Origin: Isoetes engelmannii | Taxonomy: Eukaryota; Streptophyta; Lycopodiopsida; Isoetales; Isoetaceae | Length of the DNA stretch: 39,281 bases | Assembly: GCA_011763485.2 (NCBI GenBank) | Contig: JAANSK020144455.1 | Location: 1 to 39,281 of the forward strand | Direction of reading: 5' to 3' | Part shown: piece by piece, positions 10,483 to 22,159 of the stretch | How the letters are laid out: every line of letters begins with the position of its first letter | Position numbering within the stretch: position 1 is the stretch's first letter | Made by a program: the position numbers and the translations under genes | The notes under the pieces: model-generated | Databases searched by the model: none | Seen by the model: the letters and a program-made list of their open reading frames with translations, nothing else | Told to the model about the DNA's origin: nothing

Positions 10483-11270
10483 TGCATGAAGAATATAGGG
10501 AAGGTTCATTATTCTTGTCATCTTCATAGTGTTCTAATTCTATAATCGAGAAAGGCGAGGCTTTGTACTTAAGGGGGGGTGCAGGGGTGACAGTAAAGGT
10601 CTTGTTGTATTGGATAACAAGAATTTGTTGAACAAGCTAATTGGACTTCTAGATGGTGGTAATCACTCTAATGTCACTTGGGAGTCGGAGCTCTGTGTGA
10701 CAACCATGACATCGGAGTGATTACTTCCATACATAGCCTTGTCCAGATTGTGGTGTGCATATGAAATTTGGGCTCCGATGGGACACAAGCAAGGCTAGAG
10801 CATTGGAATATAGTTAGGGTTTGATTCCCCAAGCTCTATCAATGTTGGAATGATGCGTTGCATGAGGCTTGAAGGATTAGACTTGCATAATAACCATTGA
10901 ATTTGTTATTTTAATGCCCCTTGTAAATCAGGTGAAAATGGGGCAATTTGACCCATCTTGACTTGCAAACAACGGACCAAAGGCTGCTCGTGGAATATTC
11001 TACGGGGTATTGCATGTCCTCGTAACGTGGTGGGATTTTGCAGTTGTATGGACAGGGATTGGGAGAGAATTTGTTTATTTGCTCGCCGAATTGTGCAGCA
11101 CAGGATCTCCAGTGTGCGGAGGAGATTTATCCATTGAAAAGAGCTTGTCAAGTTCACATGCTCATTGACATATTCTTTGAATTATATACATATACAGCTT
11201 CGATGCAAAACGTAGTATTGATGAAATAGGTCCCTAGTTGTGGGCGTTCCTAGGCGTATTTAACCTGTAG
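10483..11270. other. Region 3' of HPR1, nothing recognised
   Basis: Contains the probable 3' untranslated region of HPR1 at its right side (minus strand, below 11271). Short frames at 10906-11229 lie on both strands and show no domain. Confidence 0.4.
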
Positions 11271-14200
11271 CTACATTTTAGATGAAAAAGTCGGTAGCCC
11301 TGTAATATCATATAATGAATGTAAGTACAGAAATTACAGCTGTTATGAAGTGTACAAAACAGAAGTGCACAGTTTATTTGGATTATGCCACACTGGGTAT
11401 CCCTATGAAGTGCACAAATTAAAAAATTTAAATTCTGAGATTTCTTAAATTAAAATCTGTTCTCAGATTAAAGCCTTTTCTAAATAATACATAACAGCAT
11501 ATGCTCTTTCCACACATCTAGCGATGAATAAATTCTTTTATTCCTGCAAGTCAGAATTGGGAATTATAACAGGAAATCCATGCGCTTTAAAATCAGTGTG
11601 GAATAGTACTGTTTTGGGTTTGTAAAAGGCAATTTCAGGCTAAAAATTGCCACATATCGTGTAATAGAACTGCGGGTAAAAGCAAACATTGTCTACTTCT
11701 AATTTGGATGCCTAATATATAAGACCTTGGGACAAACATATTCATGATTTTCTATGTTAATCAATAACTCTGAGTCTTATAATTTTACAAACTACCATCC
11801 AATTCTCGTTTCGAATCAAACACTTTATGTCCTAATCTGTCCCTAACAGTAGATAAAAGTGATATGAACCTCTGCACTGGAAGAGTTGCAGCATCCAGCT
11901 TTGGCAAGTCTCTTTCTAGCAATGAGATGAATGTACCACTATGCATGACTTAAGAATGTCTAATAATGTGACAGCGTCTGAAACTATCCTATCCCAAAGC
12001 TCTCTCAGGACCAACCTAGTTGTATATGTTGCATAATCATAGGTTTCCATCAGAAGTTTTAGGAGAATCGAAAATGTTACCTAGAGCCTTGGCATTCACA
12101 ATGCTTGGACAAGCTGCTGGGGGCTGAGAGCACTCCTTTAAGAATGGTTCAACATCATTTGGATTATGCCACACTGGGTATCCCTTGATTTTTCCCTGGA
12201 TGACAAAGCAAAAGTACTTTAGAAAACACACAACTTATCAGCATGCCATGATTACTACTAATATGATCACTTACCAAAACATTCAAAGCAGCAAGAGTAG
12301 CCATACCCTCCCTTGTCCACTGAAATACCAATAGGTTGAGCCCTCAGCGACACAAACAACATGCATGCGTAATGACAAACATTGTTTAATGTCAGAGCAG
12401 CACCTTTGATGCAGATGCAATATGTGGTACAACCACGGCATTTGGAAGCTCGGAAAGTCCAGGCTTCATATAGGGCTCGTCCTGCAAAGAATGGTATCAG
12501 ATCAATCAGCAATTCTCAGTTCAAATACATTAAAGCATTCCAACCTCTCTTGAAAGTCATTTCATGCTCTTCATGTTTGAAAGAATTTAAAAGTCCATTA
12601 CCTCAAAAACATCCAGTCCAGCACGAAACATGGGGTTCTGTCTTAAATGGTTTACTAGAGCCACTTCATCAACCACTGGACCTCTGCTTGCGTTAATAAG
12701 AATTGCTTCCTGCATTTCCAGATCGATTTTGTCATTAAAAATTGTTGCACTAGTATCCATTTCCTTTGACCATTTTGTTTACATAATAATTCAAAGCAGA
12801 TATCCGTTGTTAAATAATTATAATGTTATTACATACATATGGAAGCATATTCATCTTAATTTGTCTTTTTCGCACAATCCAAATAATCTTCTAATTAACT
12901 TCCAGAAAACAAAAATGTTGGTAATCTGATGCATGTGATAACATTCTAGATAAAGCATCATTGTTACCATGGCCAAATATTTCTCTGAGCTTCAATTCAT
13001 CTGCCAGGCATATTAAATGGTGAAGAGAGTATAAACAACATTCAGAGTAATTTGCTCACGACAATTGGGAAAGTAACTACTCCATGATTGTGGCAAACTG
13101 GTTGCTCATTAAGACCTTATCAGTCAGGTCTTTTCAATGAATTACTTTTATAAGCCTTAGAGCAGATACAGGAACCATCACCTTCTGCCAGGCTACTAAT
13201 GTCTTAGTATACCTTTGGTGCTACAGCAATACTTGCGTAACAATATCCAATACACCACAGCCCTTATTTCAGTTCTTATTTCTCATAAAAATAGTAGAAA
13301 GGACACCTGACGTAAGATTACCTATCTCTTGCACACTTGTAGCATGCCTCTCTATGAGATTCAAAACCATTTGACTCAAGTGACCTCACAAGACAATGAG
13401 GCTTTGACTTCTCTGTAAAAAGTGATAGATGGCATGGAATGACAAAGGTGCTGGAGTCATGGGCGTGAACTACAATCAACCTCCTTTACATATGTTCGTT
13501 ATTCGTATAGCATGCAACTGGCAGTGGTAACTAGCAGCCTGTATGCATGCATTTCTAATCTAAGAAAGCAGAACTAAGATGAAACATTCTAGACAAATAT
13601 GCCTTGCAGATAGCTGGGAGCAAGAGCACCACTCCTCCTCAGGTTATCCACGTTCAGATGATCTTGCTATAAACCACATAGGTAACCTTGGAGCATCACG
13701 CCCCAAAAAGAACACAAGTATCATGGAGAGTGGGAAAACGTGATTACCTTCTTCATCAATGAAAGCCTTTCCTTGTTCATGAGGTGGTATGTTGTCTTAT
13801 CCAGTATAGGGTGCAGACTCACCTGCAAAAGCAATTAGCTGAGCATGGTAACAATAGTTATTGGTCCCATCTATTTGCTACCACAACAAGAACCACACTA
13901 TAATGGAATAATATTATGCATTATGCCCATTTATAGTTCAGGTCTAAATACCACATCAGCCTCTTTAAGTACATCTTCCACAGTCTGCGCCCTTTTCCAC
14001 ATGACAGGAGCTTCTCCCTGTGATTTGAGAAAGTCGCCATAAGCTGCATTATAACCCAGCTAAGGGATGACAGCTCCTTCAAAATTATAAAAGCATAAAG
14101 TATAAAATTTTATTTAGAACAGCTGGCCACCACTTCCCCTTTTTTTGCGAAAGAATGAACAGCTAGAAGGCCTGAGGAGAGCCTGCAACGTGTTGAGGCA

Positions 14201-17001
14201 TGTCTTTTGCATGCCAGACAAATAATTACAAGAAACTAGGAAGACTATTCTGATGACAGGCACAACAAAGACATTTGGATAGAGTTAAAGATCAAGATAC
14301 AAATATCTAATCTATTCCCCAGATGTACTGCTCGTGCATATCATTGAGTCTCATTTTTTTTCAATTCATTGTAAGATGCTTATAGTTAGTTTCTAATTCC
14401 ATCTTCTGCTTCTGGAGGTCCTTCTTTATCAAGCCATTTCTGAAATTTCCAAGTTCCGTTCCTTGCTGTGATTTTTGCAATCCTTTTGGAACTGGTTTCA
14501 CCCCAATACACCACATGGCGCCTGTAACTACCATGCAATGTGCATGAGAAACTCATGTTAAGGATGAAATCAACAGAAGCATATCAGGTAGGTTAAAACT
14601 GCTATTAGAATTTAGGCCTTCTCCTGGTCCACTTTGACAAAATCAGGCCTAGTCCTTACTTGCAGGTCAAAGCAAAGCTATAAACATATAAATCCTTTTG
14701 CTTTGTGCATTTCTTTATTTTAGTCCATGTAATAATGTCCTTGAGGTCGAGTATCCCCTTGTTCATGAGACGCAATTCTTATACAGGTGCATATCAATGC
14801 TGCAGGGAAAAATTCATTTATTAATTTTGGGCTGGGCCACATTTTTTACCTAATTTTTGCAGGTTGCTTTCTGCAGACATGCATATGCATGCATGCATGT
14901 TCTTTTTTGTACATTTACTGTGGTCATGTGAATGTGGGCGTGTTGAAGAGTACGTACTTCAACAAATAAAAGAACAAGCACCAATAGGTCTACATACTAA
15001 AGAAGTTAACCATAAAGTAGTACCTGTGACAAACTTTTCAAGTCGACTTGATTGGTAAAGGTCATAGTAAATAACATTCATCTTGAAACCCTCAACCTGC
15101 ATGTCAAGTATATGAAATTTTAATTCCAAAAAAAAAGTTTCTTTGATCAAAGCCCGGTGTTCTTCTGCAGTCCAAAAGATAATACCATCATTCGTGCATA
15201 AGCTGAGCCAATTCTTCCCGCACCAATAATACCAACAGTTTGCCCTTTCAAGAGGTTCCCAACAAACCTATAAACAAACATATACTTTTTAGTCCAGAGA
15301 CATGATCCTCTAAATAAAAACGAAAAAACTGTTCTAAGTGTTTGTATATCCTAAGATTAGCACTGTAAAAGTCCGTTTTATAGACTACAGAACTTTTGAA
15401 TATGAAAGATGCATCGCACAGACCGTGAAAATGAAGGAGAATGGCAAAGTGTTTATGTCAAAAATGCACGTCTATAGAAACCACAGACACCTCTTTCAAA
15501 AATCACCAGACTAATCACCTACACCTCCTTTAAAATCACCAGAACTAATCACTCCAATCGCATATCATCATCCCCTTGCCTTTAGCTTTGACCTTCCTTG
15601 GATTCTTCAGTTCTCAAACACGCATGTGCCAATTGCTCCCCGGCAGCATATGACGTATTTCAAAACCTCAAAGGTAATCATTGAGGCCCTTCCTGGTTGG
15701 TCTAAACATAAGGGGTAGCATGCCTGGAATCAAATACTTAAATGATGGATTTGTTATGGTATCTACGGGTGCTTCCCTCAAGTACTTTCTCTGACATTTT
15801 TTGAGTCTCCAGACAGCTGTTTATGTGAACACACATAATACTTCGTAACAAAATCATTCCCAGTCAATCATAGTACTATCCAGAGATGTTTATATTTCGA
15901 CTCTAGTAATCCTTTCAGTACCTTTAAACAATAAAAATATCAAGTTTTTACATGATTCTGCTACAATAGCGCTCCCCAACACACAGCCTATAACGGATCA
16001 TCCATGTATGGTGTCTAAAATCCTTCATGATAAAAACAGGAATAATTTCATGGTTACATACAGATTAGGAAGCCATCCTTTGTATTTTCCAGCCCGCATA
16101 AAATCATCTGCCTCAACAATTCTACGTGCTGCTGCAAGCGTCAAAGATGCTGCAAGCTCTGCTGTTGTTTCTGTGAGAACTCCCTGCACAGTGAGATAAA
16201 AATATAAGTGAAGATTAAGAAACAGAAGTAGTGCCTAGCATGTGCCTAATTTACAATTAAATGATACTAGGTGCCAGTGCATAAAACCTATATGATCACA
16301 AACTTTGCCATGCAAATTAGTTTTTTCAATAAATAATAGCATACCAAGTTTCAGGACAAGAGTGACTTACAGGAGTGTTACCAACCGAGATTCCATACTT
16401 GTTGGCAGCATCCACGATGACATTGTTATATCCAACTGCCATGTTACTGAAAGCATGGCCACCTGCCCTCTTCAATGCTGAAAACAAATCTTCTCCCCAG
16501 TCCTCTGTCAACTATATGTCGAGGTTTATTATCAGTATAAATGCCATCTTCTTGATATTAAATCTTTTACATAGCCAATGCCTACCTGACCTATCACTCC
16601 ATCACATTTGGTACCAATAAGTGTACGAATGTCATCCACTGTTAATATTGTCTTGTCAGCTGTACAAACCTGTAATATGATACCCCATCTAACAAAGTTA
16701 AAAGCAATAAAGCACATCATTGCTTAGATAAATGAAGTCCCACCCAGCATACATATAAACTACAATATTGCCAACTACAGTCTAATGAATTGAACCCATT
16801 TCTCCTTCTAAGAAAAGAGATTAACTGTGCCCCATGTGAGAATTCAAAATGGCACACAAAATTGTGATAATTAAGTACCTCTACGCGGCATCCAGCATCG
16901 GTAAGCAGGCTAATCCAGCGACTACCTGGCATGGGCTTTGTGCTGACAACCCTGCAGGTGCCCTTCGGGTTGAATACCTGAACAGGGAGAGGTCCGGCCA
17001 T
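11271..17001 (-). CDS. HPR1: Peroxisomal NADH-dependent hydroxypyruvate reductase (glycerate dehydrogenase)
   Basis: Reduces hydroxypyruvate to D-glycerate in the photorespiratory pathway of leaf peroxisomes. Thirteen exons on the minus strand: 17001-16879, 16669-16586, 16511-16371, 16183-16062, 15267-15186, 15096-15024, 14043-13952, 13822-13748, 12709-12602, 12481-12404, 12319-12275, 12195-12081, 11299-11271. All phases agree, giving 388 residues (family about 386). The NAD-binding motif GAGRIG is at residues 172-177. The catalytic triad of D-2-hydroxyacid dehydrogenases is present: Arg273 (NASRGPV), Glu302 (FEDEP), His320 (PHIASAS). The N-terminus ([10 protein letters not shown]) and [15 protein letters not shown] and EGFKMN match plant HPR1. 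ATG 17001 is the first after an in-frame stop. The protein ends in Ser-Lys-Met, a variant peroxisomal targeting signal. Intron 12 can give an alternative end, described separately. Confidence 0.95.
11300..12080 (-). other. HPR1 intron 12 (alternative 3' intron, 781 nt)
   Basis: Donor GTAACATTTTCG and acceptor ATATTACAG. The intron contains a 28-bp exact copy of part of exon 12 (11376-11403) and a 53-codon open frame on the gene strand (11946-11785; contains [20 protein letters not shown]). That frame has protein-like composition but no recognised family. Confidence 0.6.
12037..12195 (-). CDS. HPR1: Alternative HPR1 terminal exon (intron 12 retained)
   Basis: If the donor at 12080 (CTAG|GTAACA) is not used, exon 12 reads on for 13 residues ([13 protein letters not shown]) to a TGA at 12037-12039. 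That gives a 392-residue protein without a peroxisomal signal, predicted to be cytosolic. The catalytic part is unchanged. Pumpkin hydroxypyruvate reductase is known to make two forms in this way, with light shifting the balance. Here the choice is inferred from the genomic layout only; the read-through could also be an unproductive intron-retention transcript. Confidence 0.6.
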   Translation of the reverse strand, partial: GKIKGYPVWHNPNDVEPFLKECSQPPAACPSIVNAKALGNIFDSPKTSDGNL

Positions 17002-18095
17002 GGAAGATACCCAATAAGCCAAGTGACGAGATGATCAGTGAATATGAAAAGAAAATTGGTGGTGGGAATCATGTCTGTGAGATATGTTTTCGGTGGTGGA
17101 CATTGCCTTCATGTACAATGACCTTTGGTTATCGTTCATTGCTATAATCTGGACCCTCGATTACACATTCTTTCTTGAAATATACTTGGTAGGTTTTTAT
17201 AGTTTGTCCCTCAGTGGTAACCTGTGTATTAGCATGGTTGGCTATTCCTAAAAATATTTATTTCTACAACTTTTTGGCTGGGGGGGTCATTTGGAGTAAA
17301 AAAAAAAATATGAAGTATTAGTTTTCTTTTCTTGCGGTGAGAGGGAATATTTTGAAAATATGCCCATATATGCCTGCATATTCCAGTTACCTGCCTTAAT
17401 CTGCAACTGCAGGTAATTTGCCGGTGTCCATATCCTTATCCAGGACAACCAAAATTAGTTGTTGTCCTCTCTGTGGTGGCGGCATCGTTCAATGTGGTAT
17501 CTCCACTCCATAGCCCAGTCAAGAATCAAGATTTCCATCTTCCCAGCTCTCAACCATGGGTACTTCTTCCAAAGCTTCCTTCTTACCTTGGTTGCTTAGT
17601 GTATAATCTGGATTAGCAAAAATGGCATCAATTTTCTCCCACTAAATCTTTATGTCAACTCTTTTCGATAGGAGTACTTGTGATGAAGCCTCGCTAATGT
17701 TTGAGCTTGGATTTATTTGTTTGCAATCCATTGTTGAAACGGTATGGTCAAATACCTTACCCTAGTTTTTTTTTTCCTTGTTTGGGTTGTTTATGGGAGA
17801 TGTTGTTATTTTGTATAAGAAATAAGATAAAGAAGCAAACTACCAATGAGGAGGGAAATAAAGGGAGGCTATTTTCTAGAATTTCAGTTGTTTCTGTTAA
17901 AACCCTCTTCTTGGCAGAAATATCGAGAATTATCATGATCTGTGTTGTCTTCTGATTGAAATCAAGGTTTCTCAGTGCACAGGCCATGTAGAAGGTCTGT
18001 CTTTTCACGTTGTACATCCCAGGAACATTTCATGGATGGTTCTTTTTTCATAATTCTCAAGCAGAATTCCAGATTAACTTGTGGTTTTCTCAGGA
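17002..18095. other. Upstream region of HPR1
   Basis: Should contain the HPR1 5' untranslated region and promoter (minus strand, above 17001). I see no strong TATA box that I would commit to. Overlapping short frames at 17701-18017 on both strands show no domain. Confidence 0.35.
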
Positions 18096-18642
18096 CAGGG
18101 TTGCCCTTAAGGGGCTATTTATAGCCAAATGGCTATATTTTGAATATTTTTGAAAATGAAATACTAAAGCTGAATAGGTTCCTGGTGAAAAAAAATATTA
18201 TTTTTTCGCCAAATTTTGACATTTCGTCCTCCCCCCTTACTTAAATTAGTCATGCATTCTTAAGCTCGTATCTAGAGCTTCGCCTCCAGTTCTATGGATC
18301 TTAGTGTTTAGGATCATATATTAGCCCCTTATCACCCTTGTAGATCAAGTATTTTTTTGCTAGCTCTAGTGGCCAATCAAAAACTTGTCGATCTAACTAC
18401 TCAATTTTAGTTAAATATGATAGGTCTTTTTGGGATATCAAATCCCTTTAAGTTGTATGCAACTTGAACTCTTGTTGGTGGTTTTCAATTACCATAATAA
18501 CATTGGCAAGATTCATCTGAGTTTCTATAAAATAGCTCAAGTCGAAAAAAAATAATCGCCAACATAACTCATATAGGAAGCTTATGATTCGCCTGATCTT
18601 CTAAATTATGCCTATGCAAATATGTCCTTAAGGGCAACCCTG
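18096..18642. mobile_element. MITE with hAT-like inverted ends (547 bp)
   Basis: The ends are a perfect 17-bp inverted repeat: CAGGGTTGCCCTTAAGG at 18096-18112 and CCTTAAGGGCAACCCTG at 18626-18642. A CAGGG start is typical of hAT elements. The expected 8-bp target duplication is not clean (TCTCAGGA to the left, GTCATGAT to the right, sharing only a shifted TCA.GA), so insertion is old or the flanks have changed. No transposase is encoded. It abuts the 5' part of the LINE. Confidence 0.55.
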
Positions 18643-18993
18643 GTCATGATTGTCTTCAAGTGCTGGAAAAAAATGCTATCATAGCTTGGTCTGAGATAGA
18701 AAATATAAAGCTTGAACTACTTACCAAACAAATTCTCAACCTACACAAAGATATTCAAATTGCTTCTTTCTTCTAGCTCAAGGGCTCCTACTTCCTGGTC
18801 GAATTCTGCTCGAAAAATGCTGTCAAGCTCATCCTAAAAAAAGGCTTCATAATGTTTCAAGGCTTTCAAGTCAAATTCCAGAAATAAGATTATCACTTCG
18901 ATCTAGCAAAGCCCCTAACTCTTCCTTAGGTAGCCTCAATCATCCCAGCAGAGCTTAGCCCTAATCTACTAGAACCAGGAATATTTTACCTCA

Positions 18994-19242
18994 ATGTTTA
19001 ACTCCATAGGCCGCTTCATCTCGGCTAATTTCAAACCTCACTCCCCTCCTCAAGTCTTCATCCAAATTGATCTTCTCAAATCTCTACCACTAGAAATTAC
19101 CTTTTATGATTTTTTTGGAAAAGAGACCATGATTCCTCTGAGATGGAGTGGGATTCCTCCTAAGTGTGTGAGATGTGGATGGAGACTACATGGCAGTGTC
19201 AAATGTAGACCGACCATGAATAATGAAGAAGACTCCTTTTAA
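18994..19242 (+). pseudogene. LINE ORF1 segment with zinc knuckle
   Basis: Residues from MFNSIGRFISANF onward resemble the RNA-binding ORF1 of plant LINEs. Near the end is a C-x2-C-x4-H-x4-C knuckle (CVRCGWRLHGSVKC) preceded by the usual IPPK. Frames upstream (about 18655-18990) continue in the same style (GFIMFQGFQVKF) but with stops. The basic, Lys-rich frame at 19258-19575 is the likely continuation. Confidence 0.7.
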
Positions 19243-19869
19243 TTAGAAGATGACAGAATGTTTCAAGCGTTGCATGCTAATGGTTATGGTAGTAATAGGA
19301 GATCTGGAAATATTAATGGTAGTGCAAGAAGAACTGTGAGGAGAAAAGTACTACAGACCAAAATACTTCAAGCTAACAGAGAGCTGGAGGAGAGTAAGAA
19401 GGCCATCAAGGGAAAATATATCAAGCAGAAAGAAGCTGCCAAGTATGGTAACATAAGAGTTCTGAATAAGGGTATTAAAATTAGGCAAAACTTGGAAGAT
19501 AAGGAGAACCATGAACCTTATTCTCAAGAAAATGATGTTCACAATACCATGTCCAAGGGAAAAAAGAAGGTATGATCATGTTGCTGAATTTAACAAGTTT
19601 AGTCCCACTACCAAGCTGTGCTTAAAAGAGAAGAATGTTGATAGGGACATTCAAGAAGTTCATACTCCAAGATGTTTAGTTCTAAAGAGTAACATTGATG
19701 AGAACACCCCTTCTACTCTTTTGACTACCTTACCTGATGACCAATTGGATAAAGATGATCCAGGGAATATAACTAAACACTCCCTTGATGAATTTTGTGA
19801 TTCCAACCCCTTCCAAGTCCTTCAAGAATGCTCTGATGATGAGTTAGAGGATTATGAGTCTGCTATTGG

Positions 19870-20670
19870 GAGAGTCTGCTATTGGGAAAGGGAATAAAAG
19901 TTTTAGCTATTTAACAAGACAGGGTACAAGAGAAGATCAACGTCATTCTAGTATTTGCAAGAATATGCCAAATAATTCCACTATTCAAGCTAATTGTCAG
20001 ATAGAACTCAATGCACTTAATGACAATTGCATGCAGTTGCAAGATCAGTATTCCAACATGCAGGATTCCATACAGAGTGCATCTACTCAAGAGAAGACTC
20101 AACTGAAGGATCAACAGAGTAACCTTTATTATTCCAACAGTATTGAGTCTACTATTGGGAAAGGGAATAAAAGTTTTAGCTATTTAACAAGACAGGGTAC
20201 AAGAGAAGATCAACATCATTCTAGTATTTGCAAGAATATGCCAAATAATTCCACTATTCAGGCTAATTGTCAGATAGAACTCAATGCACTTAATGACAAT
20301 TGCAAGATCAGTATTCCAACATGTAGGATTCCATACAGAGTGCATCTACTCAAGAGAAGACTCAACTGAAGGATCAACAGAGTAACCTTTATTATTCCAA
20401 CAGTATTGAGTCTACTATTGGGAAAGGGAATAAAAGTTTTAGCTATTTAACAAGACAGGGTACAAGAGAAGATCAACATCATTCTAGTATTTGCAAGAAT
20501 ATGCCAAATAATTCCACTATTCAGGCTAATTGTCAGATAGAACTCAATGCACTTAATGACAATTGCAAGATCAGTATTCCAACATGCAGGATTCCATACA
20601 GAGTGCATCTACTCAAGAGAAGACTCAACTGAAGGATCAACAAAGTAACCTTTATTATTCCAACAGTACT
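19870..20670 (+). repeat. Three tandem copies of a 263-273 bp unit inside the LINE
   Basis: The landmark ATTGGGAAAGGGAATAAAAG occurs at 19881, 20154 and 20417, giving periods of 273 and 263 bases. The first unit is 91 codons long and starts near IGKGNKSFSYLTRQGT. Units 2 and 3 both lack the ten bases ATGCAGTTGC present in unit 1, so unit 3 most likely arose from unit 2. Unit 1 to unit 2 keeps the frame (ORF 19854-20369), but the 10-base loss shifts it afterwards. The copies differ by only a few substitutions. Confidence 0.9.
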
Positions 20671-21402
20671 TACCATCACATTAATTCTTCTCATTACTCT
20701 TCCACAGCTATAGCTCTCAATTCCCAAATCACCCTCACAGATCTTCCCACTCTAACACCTTTGTCTCAATCCATTCTTACTATCATCTCTGCTAGTGCAC
20801 TTGTCCCCTTTACCGCAAAAATTTATGATATTAATGACAAATGCTATAAAGTTGGTGGAAAAATAGTAGAAGAAGCTCTTGTGTCCTACAATTTGGAAGA
20901 AAAAAAAGAAAAAAATAGAAAATAAGAACAAAAACAAAAAAACTTCTGCAGGGTCCAATTTGCTGCTCGAGGAGGAGGTTCATCAACATATGGGAATCTC
21001 AAGTTTGGTTAGTGCTCTTTCCAATTTCCATTTCAGTGAAAGTGATTCTTTTTTTTTCAAATCTCCTACAAGGCAATGTGGCTTTTGATGTGACTTCTGA
21101 TGCTGTACATTGGAATCATGAGTCTGCTGGCATGTTCATAGAAATGCCCTCTACCCCATATGTGTCAATTACCAGAGAGATGTTGTTATACCTTATGAGG
21201 GCCCTCAATTACCTGACCCAGGTCTAACCAAATGGAAGAAGAAGGCCAGGAATAAGTCTACTTCCCATAATGGTTTTCAGTGTCTCCCCTCTAGGCAAGC
21301 TAGTTATTCCTCTATAAAAGAAGGCTATAATGGCCCTTCTAAGTTCACTAGGAGCAAAGGTGATTACCTTGCAGATTCTCTGACTAAAATTCTTTCCTCA
21401 TC

Positions 21403-22018
21403 ATGATTCTTATCTGGAATCTTAGGGGCAACAAGGGCATAGTTAAGAGGAAAAGATTCATTGCTTTTGTTTGAGAATATAAAGCTGACCTCCTTCTTCA
21501 AGAGCATCATTTGCCTGCCTTTGAGGCTGATAACCTTGCTAAGTGGATTAAGAATTTTGCTAATCACATTGTTATTCCTGCTCAGGGTACTAAAGGTGGT
21601 CTAGCTATTATTTGGTTTGACATTAAAGTTATGGCCTCTTTTAACAGCCCAAATTCTAGATGGCAGTATATTATTATACAATGACTACAACATTGGTGTT
21701 ATCGATGTATATGCCCATACTAATCCTTTTGGAAGGGAGCATTTGTTGCAGGAAATTGGAAATACTTTGTCTCATCTCCCTCAATTAGATTGGATTATGA
21801 CAGGTGACTTTAATAACACCCCTCAGTGGGATATGAAGCTTGGAAATAAAATCAATATGACAAACTCTGAGAGATCTACTTGGAACAATTTGCTTTTTCA
21901 AAACCTTTTTTACTACATACCCCGCTCTAACATCAAATTCTCTTGGCCAAATAAGAAGAAAGGCACAGGTAGAACCTATTGCAACTTGGACAGAGTTTAC
22001 ATATCAAATTCCTTTAGC
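21403..22018 (+). pseudogene. LINE endonuclease domain (broken)
   Basis: Begins MILIWNLRGNKG, the usual N-terminus of plant L1 apurinic-type endonucleases, followed by DLLLQEHHL and GGLAIIWF. There is an in-frame stop near 21469 and a frame change near 21610. The second frame carries the signature WIMTGDFNNT (GDFN near 21803) and TYCNLDRVYIS, the conserved LDR close to the end of the domain. Confidence 0.8.
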
Positions 22019-22159
22019 TAGTTCTATTCTGGAGAATTGTTTAGTAACAGGTGATGAAAGTGCTTCTTTATCAGACCATCAACCCCTCATCCTAGATTTC
22101 AGAGATATCTCTACTACCAAGGCAAAAGGCAAAACTTGCTTCAAATTAAATACCTCTCT

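Noticed and set aside
11862-11900. Frame with LPVQRF as the last HPR1 exon
   Set aside because: It resembles LPV of the usual ending but gives no peroxisomal signal; the exon at 11299-11271 fits phase, the Gly codon and an SKM ending.
17002-17022. HPR1 starting seven codons upstream (frame at 17022)
   Set aside because: That codon is TTG, not ATG. The first ATG after the in-frame stop is at 17001 and matches the family N-terminus.
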